DNA from: Winogradskyella psychrotolerans RS-3
Lineage (GTDB): Bacteria > Bacteroidota > Bacteroidia > Flavobacteriales > Flavobacteriaceae
DNA length: 64,000 nucleotides
Direction: 5' to 3'
NCBI RefSeq assembly: GCF_000427335.1
Contig: NZ_ATMR01000094.1
Coordinates: 1 to 64,000, forward strand
Under the pieces are notes generated by a model. That model was not told where the DNA came from, made no database searches, and was given only the letters and a program-made list of their open reading frames with translations. Shown piece after piece: positions 16,424 through 25,109 of this stretch (position 1 is the first letter of the stretch; the number at the start of each line of letters is the position of its first letter). A program made the translations under genes and the position numbers.

Positions 16424-18130
16424 CTAACTTAATAGGTTTGGAAGAAAATAGCTAACTACAATTATGAGTACAAAAAAGGACATTAATATGATACTCTCTT
16501 TCTTCAATAGATCTTTTTTATGAAACGTATAGGAAAGTTCCATTTGTTTAGCGGGAATTTTGCTTGTTAATTTACTTACAATGATGGCCACTACTAGTGC
16601 TATTACAAAACCAGTTAGGTTATACCAAATCCAAAATAAATCCGGAATATTATGGATGCCTAGTTCTGCTAAGGCTGCATGAATCGATATGTCGCCAGAA
16701 TAGAAGCTTCCTTGATTAAAAAGGTATACTAATTCGGGTAAATATTTAAAGACAAGATTTACAACTACAGCTGTTATTATGGCTGCATTCATACCAATAT
16801 GATTCACTTTCTTTAAAAAGATAGCAATAACAAAGGCTGCTAATATTGGTCCATAAAATAAAGAAGAAATAGCATTGATGAGTTCGATAACGGTACTTTC
16901 ACTATTACCAAAAAGGTAAGCTGCCATAATACAAACAACTCCCCAAAACACAACTAAGCCTTTAGATATAAGCATGTATTTTTTTTCTGAAAGCTTTTTT
17001 TCTCCACTATTAAAAAAGTCTTCGATGGTTACTGCGCTCAATGAATTAATTGTAGAACTTAATGAAGACATTGCAGCAGACATAATACCTACCATTAAAA
17101 TTCCGATAAGGCCGTTTGGTAAATATTTAGTAATAAAAACAGGCACCATTAGATCTGGTTTAATACCTGATTTTGCAAATTCTGCAGGAAAATATATACG
17201 TGTTGTTTCTCTTATACTTTCATAAAAATCAGGAACATTACTCACCAAATATCCAATAATTAATCCCATTATACTATAAACCAGAACTACAGGAAACCGT
17301 AATAAACCATTGGCTAATAATAACTTTCTAATGGTACCTTCATCTTTCGCCGACAACAAGCGTTGTGCTTGTGTTTGATCTGTACCGTAATATGATAAAT
17401 ACAAAAAGAAACCACCTAAAAGCATTGGCCAAAATCCATATTCTTCTCCATCAAAGAATCCTAGATTAGAAAAGTCGATTACTTGAAGTCGCTCAGGATC
17501 AAAACCTTTAAACGTTCCGGTGTCTTTCAATAAAGAATAGCCTATAATTAAACATATTATTAAGCCAGAAAATAAAATAATCATTTGAATGGCATCTCCC
17601 CAAACTACAGCTTTCATACCTCCTTGATACGAGTAAACTAAGGTTACTACACTTATTATAAGTAAAGTCCAATGAAAACTTATACCAGCGACAGACTGTA
17701 TAATTAAAGCCATAGTATAAACCATAACTCCGGTTCCTAAAGCACGACTTATTTGAAAAACGACACTAATTAATTTTCTTGTAGATTTTGAAAAACGACG
17801 TTCTAAATATTCATAAATACTTACAATTCCTGATTTGTATAAAGGTGGGATTATAAAAAACATGATTCCAATCATAGCTAATGGCACGCCAAACTCAAAC
17901 GTTAACCATTTCATACCTCCGTTGGCTTTAAGACCAACAAATGCTGGTGCAGAAATAAAACTAATAGCAGATAATTGAGTAGCCATTGTAGACAAACTCA
18001 AAGGAAACCAACCAAGACTCTTACCTCCAAGAAAATAATCTTTTGAATTTTTATTCTCTTTAAAGAAATAACCCATAGCTATGAAGCCTACGAGATAAAC
18101 GGCAATTATTGTATAATCTAGCCAATTCAT
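16424..18130 (-). CDS. Sodium:solute symporter (SSS family), predicted glycoside importer
   Basis: A 568-residue SSS-family transporter with about 14 membrane helices. It begins MNWLDYTIIAVYLVGFIAMG and has the typical KNSKDYFLGGKSLGWFP loop near residue 28, followed by STMATQLSAISFI. Such carriers use the sodium gradient to import sugars and other solutes. Between a GH63 hydrolase and a glycerate kinase, with 9 bp to the kinase, it most likely imports the intact glycosyl-glycerate across the inner membrane. Substrate is inferred from neighbours only. Confidence 0.9.
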   Translation of the reverse strand: MNWLDYTIIAVYLVGFIAMGYFFKENKNSKDYFLGGKSLGWFPLSLSTMATQLSAISFISAPAFVGLKANGGMKWLTFEFGVPLAMIGIMFFIIPPLYKSGIVSIYEYLERRFSKSTRKLISVVFQISRALGTGVMVYTMALIIQSVAGISFHWTLLIISVVTLVYSYQGGMKAVVWGDAIQMIILFSGLIICLIIGYSLLKDTGTFKGFDPERLQVIDFSNLGFFDGEEYGFWPMLLGGFFLYLSYYGTDQTQAQRLLSAKDEGTIRKLLLANGLLRFPVVLVYSIMGLIIGYLVSNVPDFYESIRETTRIYFPAEFAKSGIKPDLMVPVFITKYLPNGLIGILMVGIMSAAMSSLSSTINSLSAVTIEDFFNSGEKKLSEKKYMLISKGLVVFWGVVCIMAAYLFGNSESTVIELINAISSLFYGPILAAFVIAIFLKKVNHIGMNAAIITAVVVNLVFKYLPELVYLFNQGSFYSGDISIHAALAELGIHNIPDLFWIWYNLTGFVIALVVAIIVSKLTSKIPAKQMELSYTFHKKDLLKKESIILMSFFVLIIVVSYFLPNLLS

Positions 18131-18190
18131 GTTAATTTATTTTTAATTGTATTTAAACAGAATATTTTTAATCGTGTTTTAAATTACTCA

Positions 18191-18227
18191 TTAATATGGC
18201 ATAAGTTGTTCTGATGCCATTAATACT
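18191..18227 (-). other. Hairpin between the hydrolase and symporter genes
   Basis: ATTAATATGGCAT and ATGCCATTAAT form an imperfect stem around an 11-nt loop within a 122-bp gap. There is no following T-run on the minus strand. It may stabilise or partly attenuate the polycistronic mRNA; this is inference. Confidence 0.35.
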
Positions 18228-18252
18228 CAGAAATGTGTAAAAAAAAACGGAA

Positions 18253-19569
18253 TTAAATTTCAGATTTAAGTAAATCGATTAGTAAAGCGGCACTCCATGA
18301 GAAGTTATTACCTCCATAACCTGCATTGTCTTTTACTTCTTTTCTTGGATCAAAATATTCATAAAATCCATATGTTTTTATAAATGAAATAGATTCTTCC
18401 TTTACACGCTCTGCAATAGCATCAAAGCCATTAGATTTTAAGCCTCTATAAAGTATCCAATTGAGGTTAATCCAAACAGGGCCTCTCCAATATTTTTTAG
18501 GATTAAATCGATCACTTTCTGGATCGAATGATGCACATAAGTATTTATCATCAGTACCAAATTTATCCATCAGTGTTTTTACAAGAGTGTCTGCTCTTTC
18601 TTTACTGGGTATACCAGCAAACAATGGAGTAAATGACGATGACGATATGTGCTCTAATTGTTTTTCGTTTCTAAGATCGTAATGCACGTAAGCACCAAGT
18701 TTTTCATTATATAACTTTTCATTAAATCGTTTTATAGCTTTAATTTGCCATTGCTTTAATGTTTTAATTTTATCTTCAGAATTACCAATTAATTCATAAA
18801 GCTCAATTAATGCCGCATTAGATTTTATAAGCATGGTATTAAACAATGGGTCTTGAACTAAAAAAGGAGATAGTTCTGCAATTTTAGCATCATCATAATT
18901 GTGTGCTTTTGCAATTTCTATAAGATGCAAATAGTAATCATATTCTCTGTTTGTTGGTCTTTGAGCCGCATCTACATGTGTAGTGTCTCTTCGTTCAAAT
19001 TTATATTTTGGAGGATCCATAGTCTCCCAAATATCATCCCAAATAGGAGAGTTATCTGTACCAGATTCCCAATTGTGGTATATGTAAACTAAACCTTCAT
19101 TATTAGGATCTCTATGTGTGTAAAAATGCTCGTGATTATGATAAACCTTATCAATATTAAGTTTAATGAAATTTAATATGTCTTCTTTGTCATCTATAAT
19201 ATTATAGATTTCTTTTAGAACAAAACCTAAAACAGGAGGTTGCGTCATTCCTGTAGTTCTATGACTCTTTGAAGCTAAAGGATGTAGTTTAGATTGGTGA
19301 AAATCTGGACCAGGAAAATACGTGTCACTATCATTATGAAAAACAATGTGTGGTATAAATCCATTTTCCCATTGGGCACTTAATAAAGCTTCGATTTCTC
19401 GTTTTGCTTTAGTGGTATCGTAATGCGCTTGGCCTATGGCAATAAAACCAGAATCCCAATTCCATTGAAAAGGATACAAGCCTTCACAAGGAATAGTAAA
19501 CCCTTTGTCTTCTTTAAAGTTGTTATTAAGAACAGTTTCGGCTTTTTTAATTAAATCATTATTTGTCAT
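18253..19569 (-). CDS. GH63 (MGH1-type) glycosyl-glycerate hydrolase
   Basis: A 438-residue alpha-glycosidase with an (alpha/alpha)6-barrel pattern. The N-terminal GFTIPCEGLYPFQWNWDSGF (residues 23-42) closely follows the mannosylglycerate and glucosylglycerate hydrolases of GH63. The predicted acid is Asp172 in HNWESGTDNSPIWDD and the base Glu404 in YGFYEYFDPRKE, with a GYGGNNFSWSAA tail; the spacing is similar to that of the known enzymes as I recall it. No signal peptide, so cytoplasmic. I chose the start at MTNNDLIKKAE (19569), 17 codons inside the longest frame. Partners are a glycerate kinase and a symporter. Trehalase (GH37) is the main alternative but lacks the glycerate link. Confidence 0.82.
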   Translation of the reverse strand: MTNNDLIKKAETVLNNNFKEDKGFTIPCEGLYPFQWNWDSGFIAIGQAHYDTTKAKREIEALLSAQWENGFIPHIVFHNDSDTYFPGPDFHQSKLHPLASKSHRTTGMTQPPVLGFVLKEIYNIIDDKEDILNFIKLNIDKVYHNHEHFYTHRDPNNEGLVYIYHNWESGTDNSPIWDDIWETMDPPKYKFERRDTTHVDAAQRPTNREYDYYLHLIEIAKAHNYDDAKIAELSPFLVQDPLFNTMLIKSNAALIELYELIGNSEDKIKTLKQWQIKAIKRFNEKLYNEKLGAYVHYDLRNEKQLEHISSSSFTPLFAGIPSKERADTLVKTLMDKFGTDDKYLCASFDPESDRFNPKKYWRGPVWINLNWILYRGLKSNGFDAIAERVKEESISFIKTYGFYEYFDPRKEVKDNAGYGGNNFSWSAALLIDLLKSEI

Positions 19570-19642
19570 GATAGATATTTGAGATATAAAAGAAAGCATT
19601 GACCATATGAAGTTTGTCAATGCTTTCTGTATTAATTATTAT

Positions 19643-22309
19643 TTAAAAATTAAATGTTGAGGTTAGGAAAAATCGTCTTGGTAAAATTGGGCGTCCAACG
19701 AAGAAGTCTCCATCTCCAGATTGTCCTGAAATACCAGCTCTTGGATTACCTTCTGTAAGTCCTGCACTATCAAATAGGTTGAATACTGAAAAACCAACTC
19801 TAAGGCTGTTGTTACCTTCTGTTTCAAAAGTATAACCAGCCCCAATTCTAGCAATTGTTATAGCATCTAATTCTACATTGTTAGAATCATCTGTAAATTT
19901 TGCTCCAGTATGGTTTAATGTGAAATTAGCATCTAGTTTACGGTTATCGTAGTTTAAACCAATTGATCCTAAGATATTTGGTTGTCTTCCTATTTCGTTA
20001 CCTTCATTGATAGTCACAATACCTCCGTTAACTAAATCTTCCGTTTGGTTTGTAGAGATTTCATGATCTTGATAAGTAATTGTCGCATTTGCAGATAAAT
20101 AATCAGTAAATCTATAGTTTCCTGTAGCTTCTAAACCTATCGTTTTTGTAGACTGTTCGCTACGTCCTTGGTCTACTAATTCTCCACTAACAATCGCTTG
20201 ATCAATACGAATACGATCACTTAATCCTACATAATATACTGCTGCAGAACCTGAGAATTTCGACGTACCAAATTTAGCACCTACTTCTCCTTGAATAATC
20301 GTTTCTGCTTCATAGTTTGTCTCTCTTATTCCTGGTGTTGGAGCAAAACCACGTTGTTGAGGAAAGAAAAATCCTCTTGAGAAATTAGCGTATAAGTTGG
20401 TAACTTCTGTTAACTCATATAAACCTGCTAATGATAAAGCCCAATCTGTTGCTTCAATCTCTCCTGTTGTAAATGTACCATCTGCAAAACGAACATTTTG
20501 CAATTCACTTGTTAAGTCACCATCAGTATAAACTTGACTCTCCGTAACATTACCTTTTCTAAATGTTCCTTTAGTAGATTCTACACGTAAGCCAACATCA
20601 AAACGCCATTTGTCAAAAACCATTTCATCAGTAATATAAAAAGCGGTTCTACTTTGTTCTAAAAAATTATTAGAAGTCATTCCTATTCTATTGTATAAAC
20701 CACCTGTTGAATAGACTACGTTTCCTCCAGTAGCATCAGCATAATTTAAATTTACTAATCGCGGATTATTATTAAATTCAGACAAGACTCTGTATTGATA
20801 ATTTACATCTTCAGCTTCTGTTCTCGCTAAAAAAGTACCAACTGTGTAAGTGTGATTTCCGTTATCTGAATTTAGAATTAAGCTAGCTTCACCAGAATAA
20901 TCTGTCATAGGTCTTAACCTATCGATATGTAAGTTTTCTACGACTAAATCGTTACCATTAATCTGATCGCCAGAACCACCTTGGTACGTTGCACTAAATC
21001 CTGTATTTCCTGGTGCAACGGCCTCTATATAATCTGAAATTGTAATTGGGTTTCCGTAATTACCATCACCACCAACGTATAATGCAAAATTATGTTGGTA
21101 ATTGGCGTATTTTACTTTTGATTTAAACTTGAGGTTATCACTTAAATTATAGTCGAAATCAGCTAAAAGGTATCCTCCTTTTGTGTAAACACCATCATCA
21201 ATTGGACTTTCATATGCACCACCTGGTGTTAAAAATGACGTGTTTGCTAATTCTCCAGACAACAACGATTCAACATCGTCTCCATCGTTACCAGCAAGAC
21301 GTTCTCTAGAACCACCATCTAAGGGAAGCGGCATAAAAAACTGAGCTCTATCATTAATAAATTGACCATGGATGGTAAAAGAACCATTATCAAACTTTTT
21401 CTTAATGTTAGCTCTTAATTGAAATCCTCTAGTATCTAAACCTGTATCAATTGGTCCATTATCTTTTCTTACAAATCCAGTTAAAGCATAGTAGGTGTTA
21501 GAGTCTTCTCCACCTAATTTTCCACCAGTGTAAAAATCTGTTTTTAACCTGCCATTAGTACCATATTCTAGGTTGATAATGTTTTCTTCATTGGTATCTC
21601 CTGTTTTACTTGTGTAATTAATTATACCAGCAACAGAACCAGCACCATAAAGTACCGCAGCACCACCTCTTACAAATTCTACACCTTTAAACCCAATATC
21701 AGGACGAGCGTAAACATCATGAGCCGAAGAATTTAATCCAAACGTGCTCATTAATGGCATACCATCATATTGAAGTGGATTAAAAACGTATTGTCCACCA
21801 GAAGGCAAACCTCTAACAAATAAATTGGTTGCTGTTTCACCACCACCACCTTCGGCCGTAATTCCAGGAATGCTTCTTAAAATATCCGCTTGGCTATTTG
21901 CAGAAAGTTTCGTGATTTCTTTTTGCTTTACAGAACTGATAGACATTGGTGTATCTTTTTGAGATCTAAACGTAGAAGATGCTGTAAGTACAACCGTATC
22001 TAAAGTATTTCCTCCTTCAACTAATACAGCGTCGATTGTAACAGGACTACCATCGCAATTAATTGTTTTTTCAAAAGTTTCAAACCCTATATAAGAGATT
22101 TGAATAATGTGTTCTCCTGATAAAGTTGTGGTAAAAGTAAATTCCCCGTCAAAATCAGTTATTGCACCAGAAGTGCTTCCTTTAATAATAACATTGGTTC
22201 CCATAATGGGCATGCCAGATGCATCAGTGACTTTTCCGCTAATTTCTGTTTGCGAAAAAGCAGTAAATGCACTTAGAAACAGTGCAAATGCTAGTAGAGA
22301 TTTTTTCAT
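19643..22309 (-). CDS. TonB-dependent receptor, predicted glycoside uptake
   Basis: An 888-residue outer-membrane receptor. A signal peptide (residues 1-20) is followed by a carboxypeptidase-D-like regulatory domain (GKVTDASGMPIMGTNVIIKG), a TonB-box-like stretch (TLDTVVLTAS), a plug (about residues 115-230) and a long beta-barrel ending in FFLTSTFNF. No SusD partner is present, so it is not a SusC/D pair. It is the first gene of the operon regulated by the divergent LacI gene, and probably brings the oligosaccharide-sized solute into the periplasm. The hydrolase starts about 75 bp downstream. Confidence 0.92.
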   Translation of the reverse strand: MKKSLLAFALFLSAFTAFSQTEISGKVTDASGMPIMGTNVIIKGSTSGAITDFDGEFTFTTTLSGEHIIQISYIGFETFEKTINCDGSPVTIDAVLVEGGNTLDTVVLTASSTFRSQKDTPMSISSVKQKEITKLSANSQADILRSIPGITAEGGGGETATNLFVRGLPSGGQYVFNPLQYDGMPLMSTFGLNSSAHDVYARPDIGFKGVEFVRGGAAVLYGAGSVAGIINYTSKTGDTNEENIINLEYGTNGRLKTDFYTGGKLGGEDSNTYYALTGFVRKDNGPIDTGLDTRGFQLRANIKKKFDNGSFTIHGQFINDRAQFFMPLPLDGGSRERLAGNDGDDVESLLSGELANTSFLTPGGAYESPIDDGVYTKGGYLLADFDYNLSDNLKFKSKVKYANYQHNFALYVGGDGNYGNPITISDYIEAVAPGNTGFSATYQGGSGDQINGNDLVVENLHIDRLRPMTDYSGEASLILNSDNGNHTYTVGTFLARTEAEDVNYQYRVLSEFNNNPRLVNLNYADATGGNVVYSTGGLYNRIGMTSNNFLEQSRTAFYITDEMVFDKWRFDVGLRVESTKGTFRKGNVTESQVYTDGDLTSELQNVRFADGTFTTGEIEATDWALSLAGLYELTEVTNLYANFSRGFFFPQQRGFAPTPGIRETNYEAETIIQGEVGAKFGTSKFSGSAAVYYVGLSDRIRIDQAIVSGELVDQGRSEQSTKTIGLEATGNYRFTDYLSANATITYQDHEISTNQTEDLVNGGIVTINEGNEIGRQPNILGSIGLNYDNRKLDANFTLNHTGAKFTDDSNNVELDAITIARIGAGYTFETEGNNSLRVGFSVFNLFDSAGLTEGNPRAGISGQSGDGDFFVGRPILPRRFFLTSTFNF

Positions 22310-22389
22310 TTATTTATTGTTTTGTTGTTTACAGTGTAAATTTATTATCAAATCGTTAAGTTTGCGCAATAAATATTACGAAATTACCA

Positions 22390-22415
22390 CGCAAACGTTA
22401 CCGCAAACGTTTGCG
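22390..22415. promoter_or_regulatory. LacI-type operator between receptor and regulator genes
   Basis: CGCAAACGTTTGCG at 22402-22415 is a perfect 14-bp palindrome of the LacI/GalR consensus type. A second, half-matching site CGCAAACGTTACCG lies directly beside it at 22390-22403. A further TTTGCGCAA occurs at 22361-22369. The palindrome is 14 bp from the LacI start codon and about 95 bp from the receptor start, so binding could control both directions. Confidence 0.75.
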
Positions 22416-22429
22416 AAAGTTAAAATTAG

Positions 22430-23452
22430 ATGAAAAGTAAAATTCCAACCCTAAAAGAGATTGCTGAAAAACTCCAATTATCTATTTCTACGGTATCTAG
22501 AGCTCTAAATGACCATCAAGATATCAGTGAAACAACAAAAAAAAGAGTCAAACAGTTGGCTTCGGATTTAAATTACATTCCCAATATTTTTGCAAAAGGT
22601 TTTAGAGCCCATAAAACAAATATTATTGGTGTTATTGTACCTGACATTACACATTATTTTACAACCACATTAATAAGAGGAATCGTAGAAGAAGCTTCCC
22701 TTCATGGTTATCGTGTTATTATTTCAGAATCTAATAATGATGTAGATAAACAAACCGAAATGCTTAATACTATGATTCAATTTGGTGTAGATGGTGTTTT
22801 AATGTCGATATCAAAAATGACGAGAGATATCAGTTCAATTTTAAAATTAATGAATACACTTCCTTTAATTTTATTTGATAAAGCATCTAATAAAATACCC
22901 TGTACTCAAGTGGTTATTAACGAAGAGGAAGCCGCTTATAACGTGGTAGAACATCTTATAAATATTGGAAAAAAGAGAATTGCTATTATTAAGGAATCTG
23001 AATTTTCTTATAATTCTGAAAAGCGATTTGAAGGTTATTTAAGAGCATTAAAAGAACATAATTTACCCATTGATGAAAAAATTATATTGAGTGTAGACGA
23101 TATTTCAATAATTCAGGGAAAACGAATGACAAATGTTTTAATGAGCTTAAAGCAAAAACCGGATGCCATATTTGCTATCACAGATAATGCTGCAATTGGT
23201 GTCATTAAAACGCTAAAGAAACTTAATGTGAAAATTCCTGAAGAGATCGCAGTCGTAGGGTTTAGTAATTCATTAAATTCTACGATTATTGAACCTAAGC
23301 TAACTACAGTTGATCAGCCGGGACAAAAAATAGGAGCGACGTCCGTTAAATATTTAATAGAAGAAATAAATAATCCTAACGATACCCATATGAATAAAAC
23401 GATAGAAATACGAAGTAATTTAATTATTAGAAACTCAACATTTATAGTTTAA
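22430..23452 (+). CDS. LacI family transcriptional regulator
   Basis: A 340-residue repressor. The N-terminal helix-turn-helix and hinge (TLKEIAEKLQLSISTVSRALND, residues 6-27) is classic LacI, and the rest is a periplasmic-binding-like effector domain (GVIVPDITHYFTTTLIRGI, VVGFSNS). It diverges from the receptor-hydrolase-symporter-kinase operon and has an operator palindrome directly before its start, so it probably represses the operon and itself until the sugar or a derivative binds. The inducer is not visible. Confidence 0.93.
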   Translation: MKSKIPTLKEIAEKLQLSISTVSRALNDHQDISETTKKRVKQLASDLNYIPNIFAKGFRAHKTNIIGVIVPDITHYFTTTLIRGIVEEASLHGYRVIISESNNDVDKQTEMLNTMIQFGVDGVLMSISKMTRDISSILKLMNTLPLILFDKASNKIPCTQVVINEEEAAYNVVEHLINIGKKRIAIIKESEFSYNSEKRFEGYLRALKEHNLPIDEKIILSVDDISIIQGKRMTNVLMSLKQKPDAIFAITDNAAIGVIKTLKKLNVKIPEEIAVVGFSNSLNSTIIEPKLTTVDQPGQKIGATSVKYLIEEINNPNDTHMNKTIEIRSNLIIRNSTFIV

Positions 23453-23472
23453 GAAATAACACTCATTTTACT

Positions 23473-23510
23473 TATTTTTGCCATGTATCTGCACATATTT
23501 GATACTTTTG
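23473..23510 (+). promoter_or_regulatory. Promoter of uppP, predicted leaderless start
   Basis: TTG (23478-23480) and TACTTTTG (23503-23510), 22 bp apart, match the Bacteroidota promoter. The box ends only 4 bp before the ATG at 23515, so the RNA would start at or next to the start codon. A second box, TATTTTTG, overlaps at 23473-23480 and would give a roughly 30-nt leader. Confidence 0.55.
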
Positions 23511-23514
23511 TCTC

Positions 23515-24306
23515 ATGGAAATTATAGATGCAATTATATTAGGAATTATTCAAGGTCTTACTGAGTTTTTACCTGTATCCTCAAGCGGTCACCTAGAAAT
23601 AGGAAAAGCCATTCTTGGTGATAATTCTGTACCAAAAGAAAGCTTGTTATTTACGGTTGTACTTCATTTTGCTACAGCATTAAGTACGATGGTTATTTTT
23701 AGAAAAGATATTCTGCAAATTATAAAAGGTGTTTTAAAATTTGAATGGAATGAAGACCTTCAATTTATTTCAAAAATCGCTTTATCCATGTTGCCAGCTG
23801 TTATTGTTGGTGTCTTTTTTGAAGAAGAATTAGAACAACTTTTTAACGGAAATATTTTGCTTGTAGGTTGTATGCTTATTGTTACAGCGATTCTCTTATT
23901 CTTAGCAGATAAAGCTAAAGACACACAGAAAAAGGTGACATTTTCTAATGCATTTATAATTGGTGTTTCTCAAGCTATTGCTATGCTGCCAGGAATTTCG
24001 CGTTCTGGTGCAACAATCTCGACGTCAGTATTATTAGGAAACGATAAAACCAAAGCCGCACGTTTTTCATTTTTAATGGTGGTGCCTTTAATATTTGGTA
24101 AGATTGCAAAAGACCTTTTAGGAGGTGAATTAACCTATGACAGTTCTAATATAACAGCTTTAAGCGTCGGTTTTATAGCCGCCTTTGTTGCCGGTTTATT
24201 TGCTTGTACGTGGATGATTGCTTTAGTGAAAAAAAGTAAGTTATCGTATTTTGCTATCTATTGTGTAGTTGTTGGTGTTATTGCTATAATTTGGTCTCTC
24301 GTATAA
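23515..24306 (+). CDS. uppP: Undecaprenyl-diphosphatase
   Basis: A 263-residue membrane phosphatase that recycles the cell-wall lipid carrier undecaprenyl pyrophosphate (BacA/UppP family, bacitracin resistance). Conserved motifs are IIQGLTEFLPVSSSGHLEIG (residues 12-31, with the catalytic Glu) and AIAMLPGISRSGATIS (about residues 153-168). About eight hydrophobic segments. The stop codon abuts the truB start, so the two are translated as a pair. Together with ftsX and DUF3098 it forms a recognisable Bacteroidota gene group. Confidence 0.95.
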   Translation: MEIIDAIILGIIQGLTEFLPVSSSGHLEIGKAILGDNSVPKESLLFTVVLHFATALSTMVIFRKDILQIIKGVLKFEWNEDLQFISKIALSMLPAVIVGVFFEEELEQLFNGNILLVGCMLIVTAILLFLADKAKDTQKKVTFSNAFIIGVSQAIAMLPGISRSGATISTSVLLGNDKTKAARFSFLMVVPLIFGKIAKDLLGGELTYDSSNITALSVGFIAAFVAGLFACTWMIALVKKSKLSYFAIYCVVVGVIAIIWSLV

Positions 24307-25029
24307 ATGAAAACTAAAGAAGATTACATAAACGGACAAGTCTTACTCATAGACAAGCCATTAACATGGACCTCTTTTCAGGCGGTTAATAAATTGCGCT
24401 GGGAAATTAGACATGCTTTCGATATTAAAAAAATAAAAGTAGGTCATGCCGGGACTTTAGATCCATTAGCTACTGGTTTATTGGTGATTTGTACTGGAAA
24501 AATGACCAAGCAAATCAACATTTTTCAAGGCCAGGAAAAAGAATATACTGGGACGTTTGTTTTAGGAGGAACCACACCTTCGTTTGATTTAGAAACAGAA
24601 GTCAATGAAACTTTTCCGACGGATCATATTACAGACGAATTGATACAGAATGCAATTCCACAATTTATAGGTCAGATAGATCAATTTCCACCAGTGTTTT
24701 CTGCGATTAAGAAAGATGGAAAACGATTATACGAATTTGCAAGAGCAGGTGAGGAGGTCGAAATTAAATCGAGACAAGTAGAAATTACCGAATTTGAAAT
24801 CACTGAAATTAATACTTCGACTGCGCTCAGTACAAGTAGCCTAGAATTACATTTTAGAGTGGTTTGTAGTAAAGGAACTTACATTAGATCTTTGGCAAAC
24901 GACTTCGGAAAAGCTTTAAATTCTGGTGCACATTTATCATCATTACGACGCACGCGTATTGGAGATTTTAAAGTTGACGATGCGCTAACTCCAGAAGATT
25001 TTATAGCCAATTTACCTTCTAAAGACTGA
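24307..25029 (+). CDS. truB: tRNA pseudouridine-55 synthase
   Basis: A 240-residue enzyme that makes pseudouridine 55 in the tRNA T-loop. It shows LLIDKPLTWTSFQAVNK (residues 12-28), the catalytic Asp in VGHAGTLDPLATGLLV (residues 47-62), and CSKGTYIRSLANDFG near the end of the catalytic domain. Starts directly at the end of uppP. A dispersed repeat, 24815-24833, adds about ten residues (INTSTALSTSS) in a surface loop before the LHFRVVCSKG strand. Confidence 0.94.
   Translation: MKTKEDYINGQVLLIDKPLTWTSFQAVNKLRWEIRHAFDIKKIKVGHAGTLDPLATGLLVICTGKMTKQINIFQGQEKEYTGTFVLGGTTPSFDLETEVNETFPTDHITDELIQNAIPQFIGQIDQFPPVFSAIKKDGKRLYEFARAGEEVEIKSRQVEITEFEITEINTSTALSTSSLELHFRVVCSKGTYIRSLANDFGKALNSGAHLSSLRRTRIGDFKVDDALTPEDFIANLPSKD
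24815..24833. repeat. Dispersed TCGACTGCGCTCAG repeat inside truB
   Basis: CTTCGACTGCGCTCAGTAC, read in frame as part of truB. The same core appears in leuS, in a tandem array at 25854-25969 and in reverse at 61415-61429. Confidence 0.65.
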
Positions 25030-25109
25030 TTTAACAAGGGTTTAAGGTTGGTGCTTAATCTATTTCTTCATTATATTCGTATCTATTAATAGACTAAAAC
25101 TATTTTATA

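Noticed and set aside
18253..19569. GH37 trehalase
   Set aside because: The N-terminal and catalytic regions fit GH63 glycosyl-glycerate hydrolases better, and the operon includes glycerate kinase rather than trehalose genes.
19643..22309. SusC-type receptor with SusD
   Set aside because: There is a carboxypeptidase-like N-terminal domain, but no SusD lipoprotein gene is next to it, so I do not call a SusCD polysaccharide locus.
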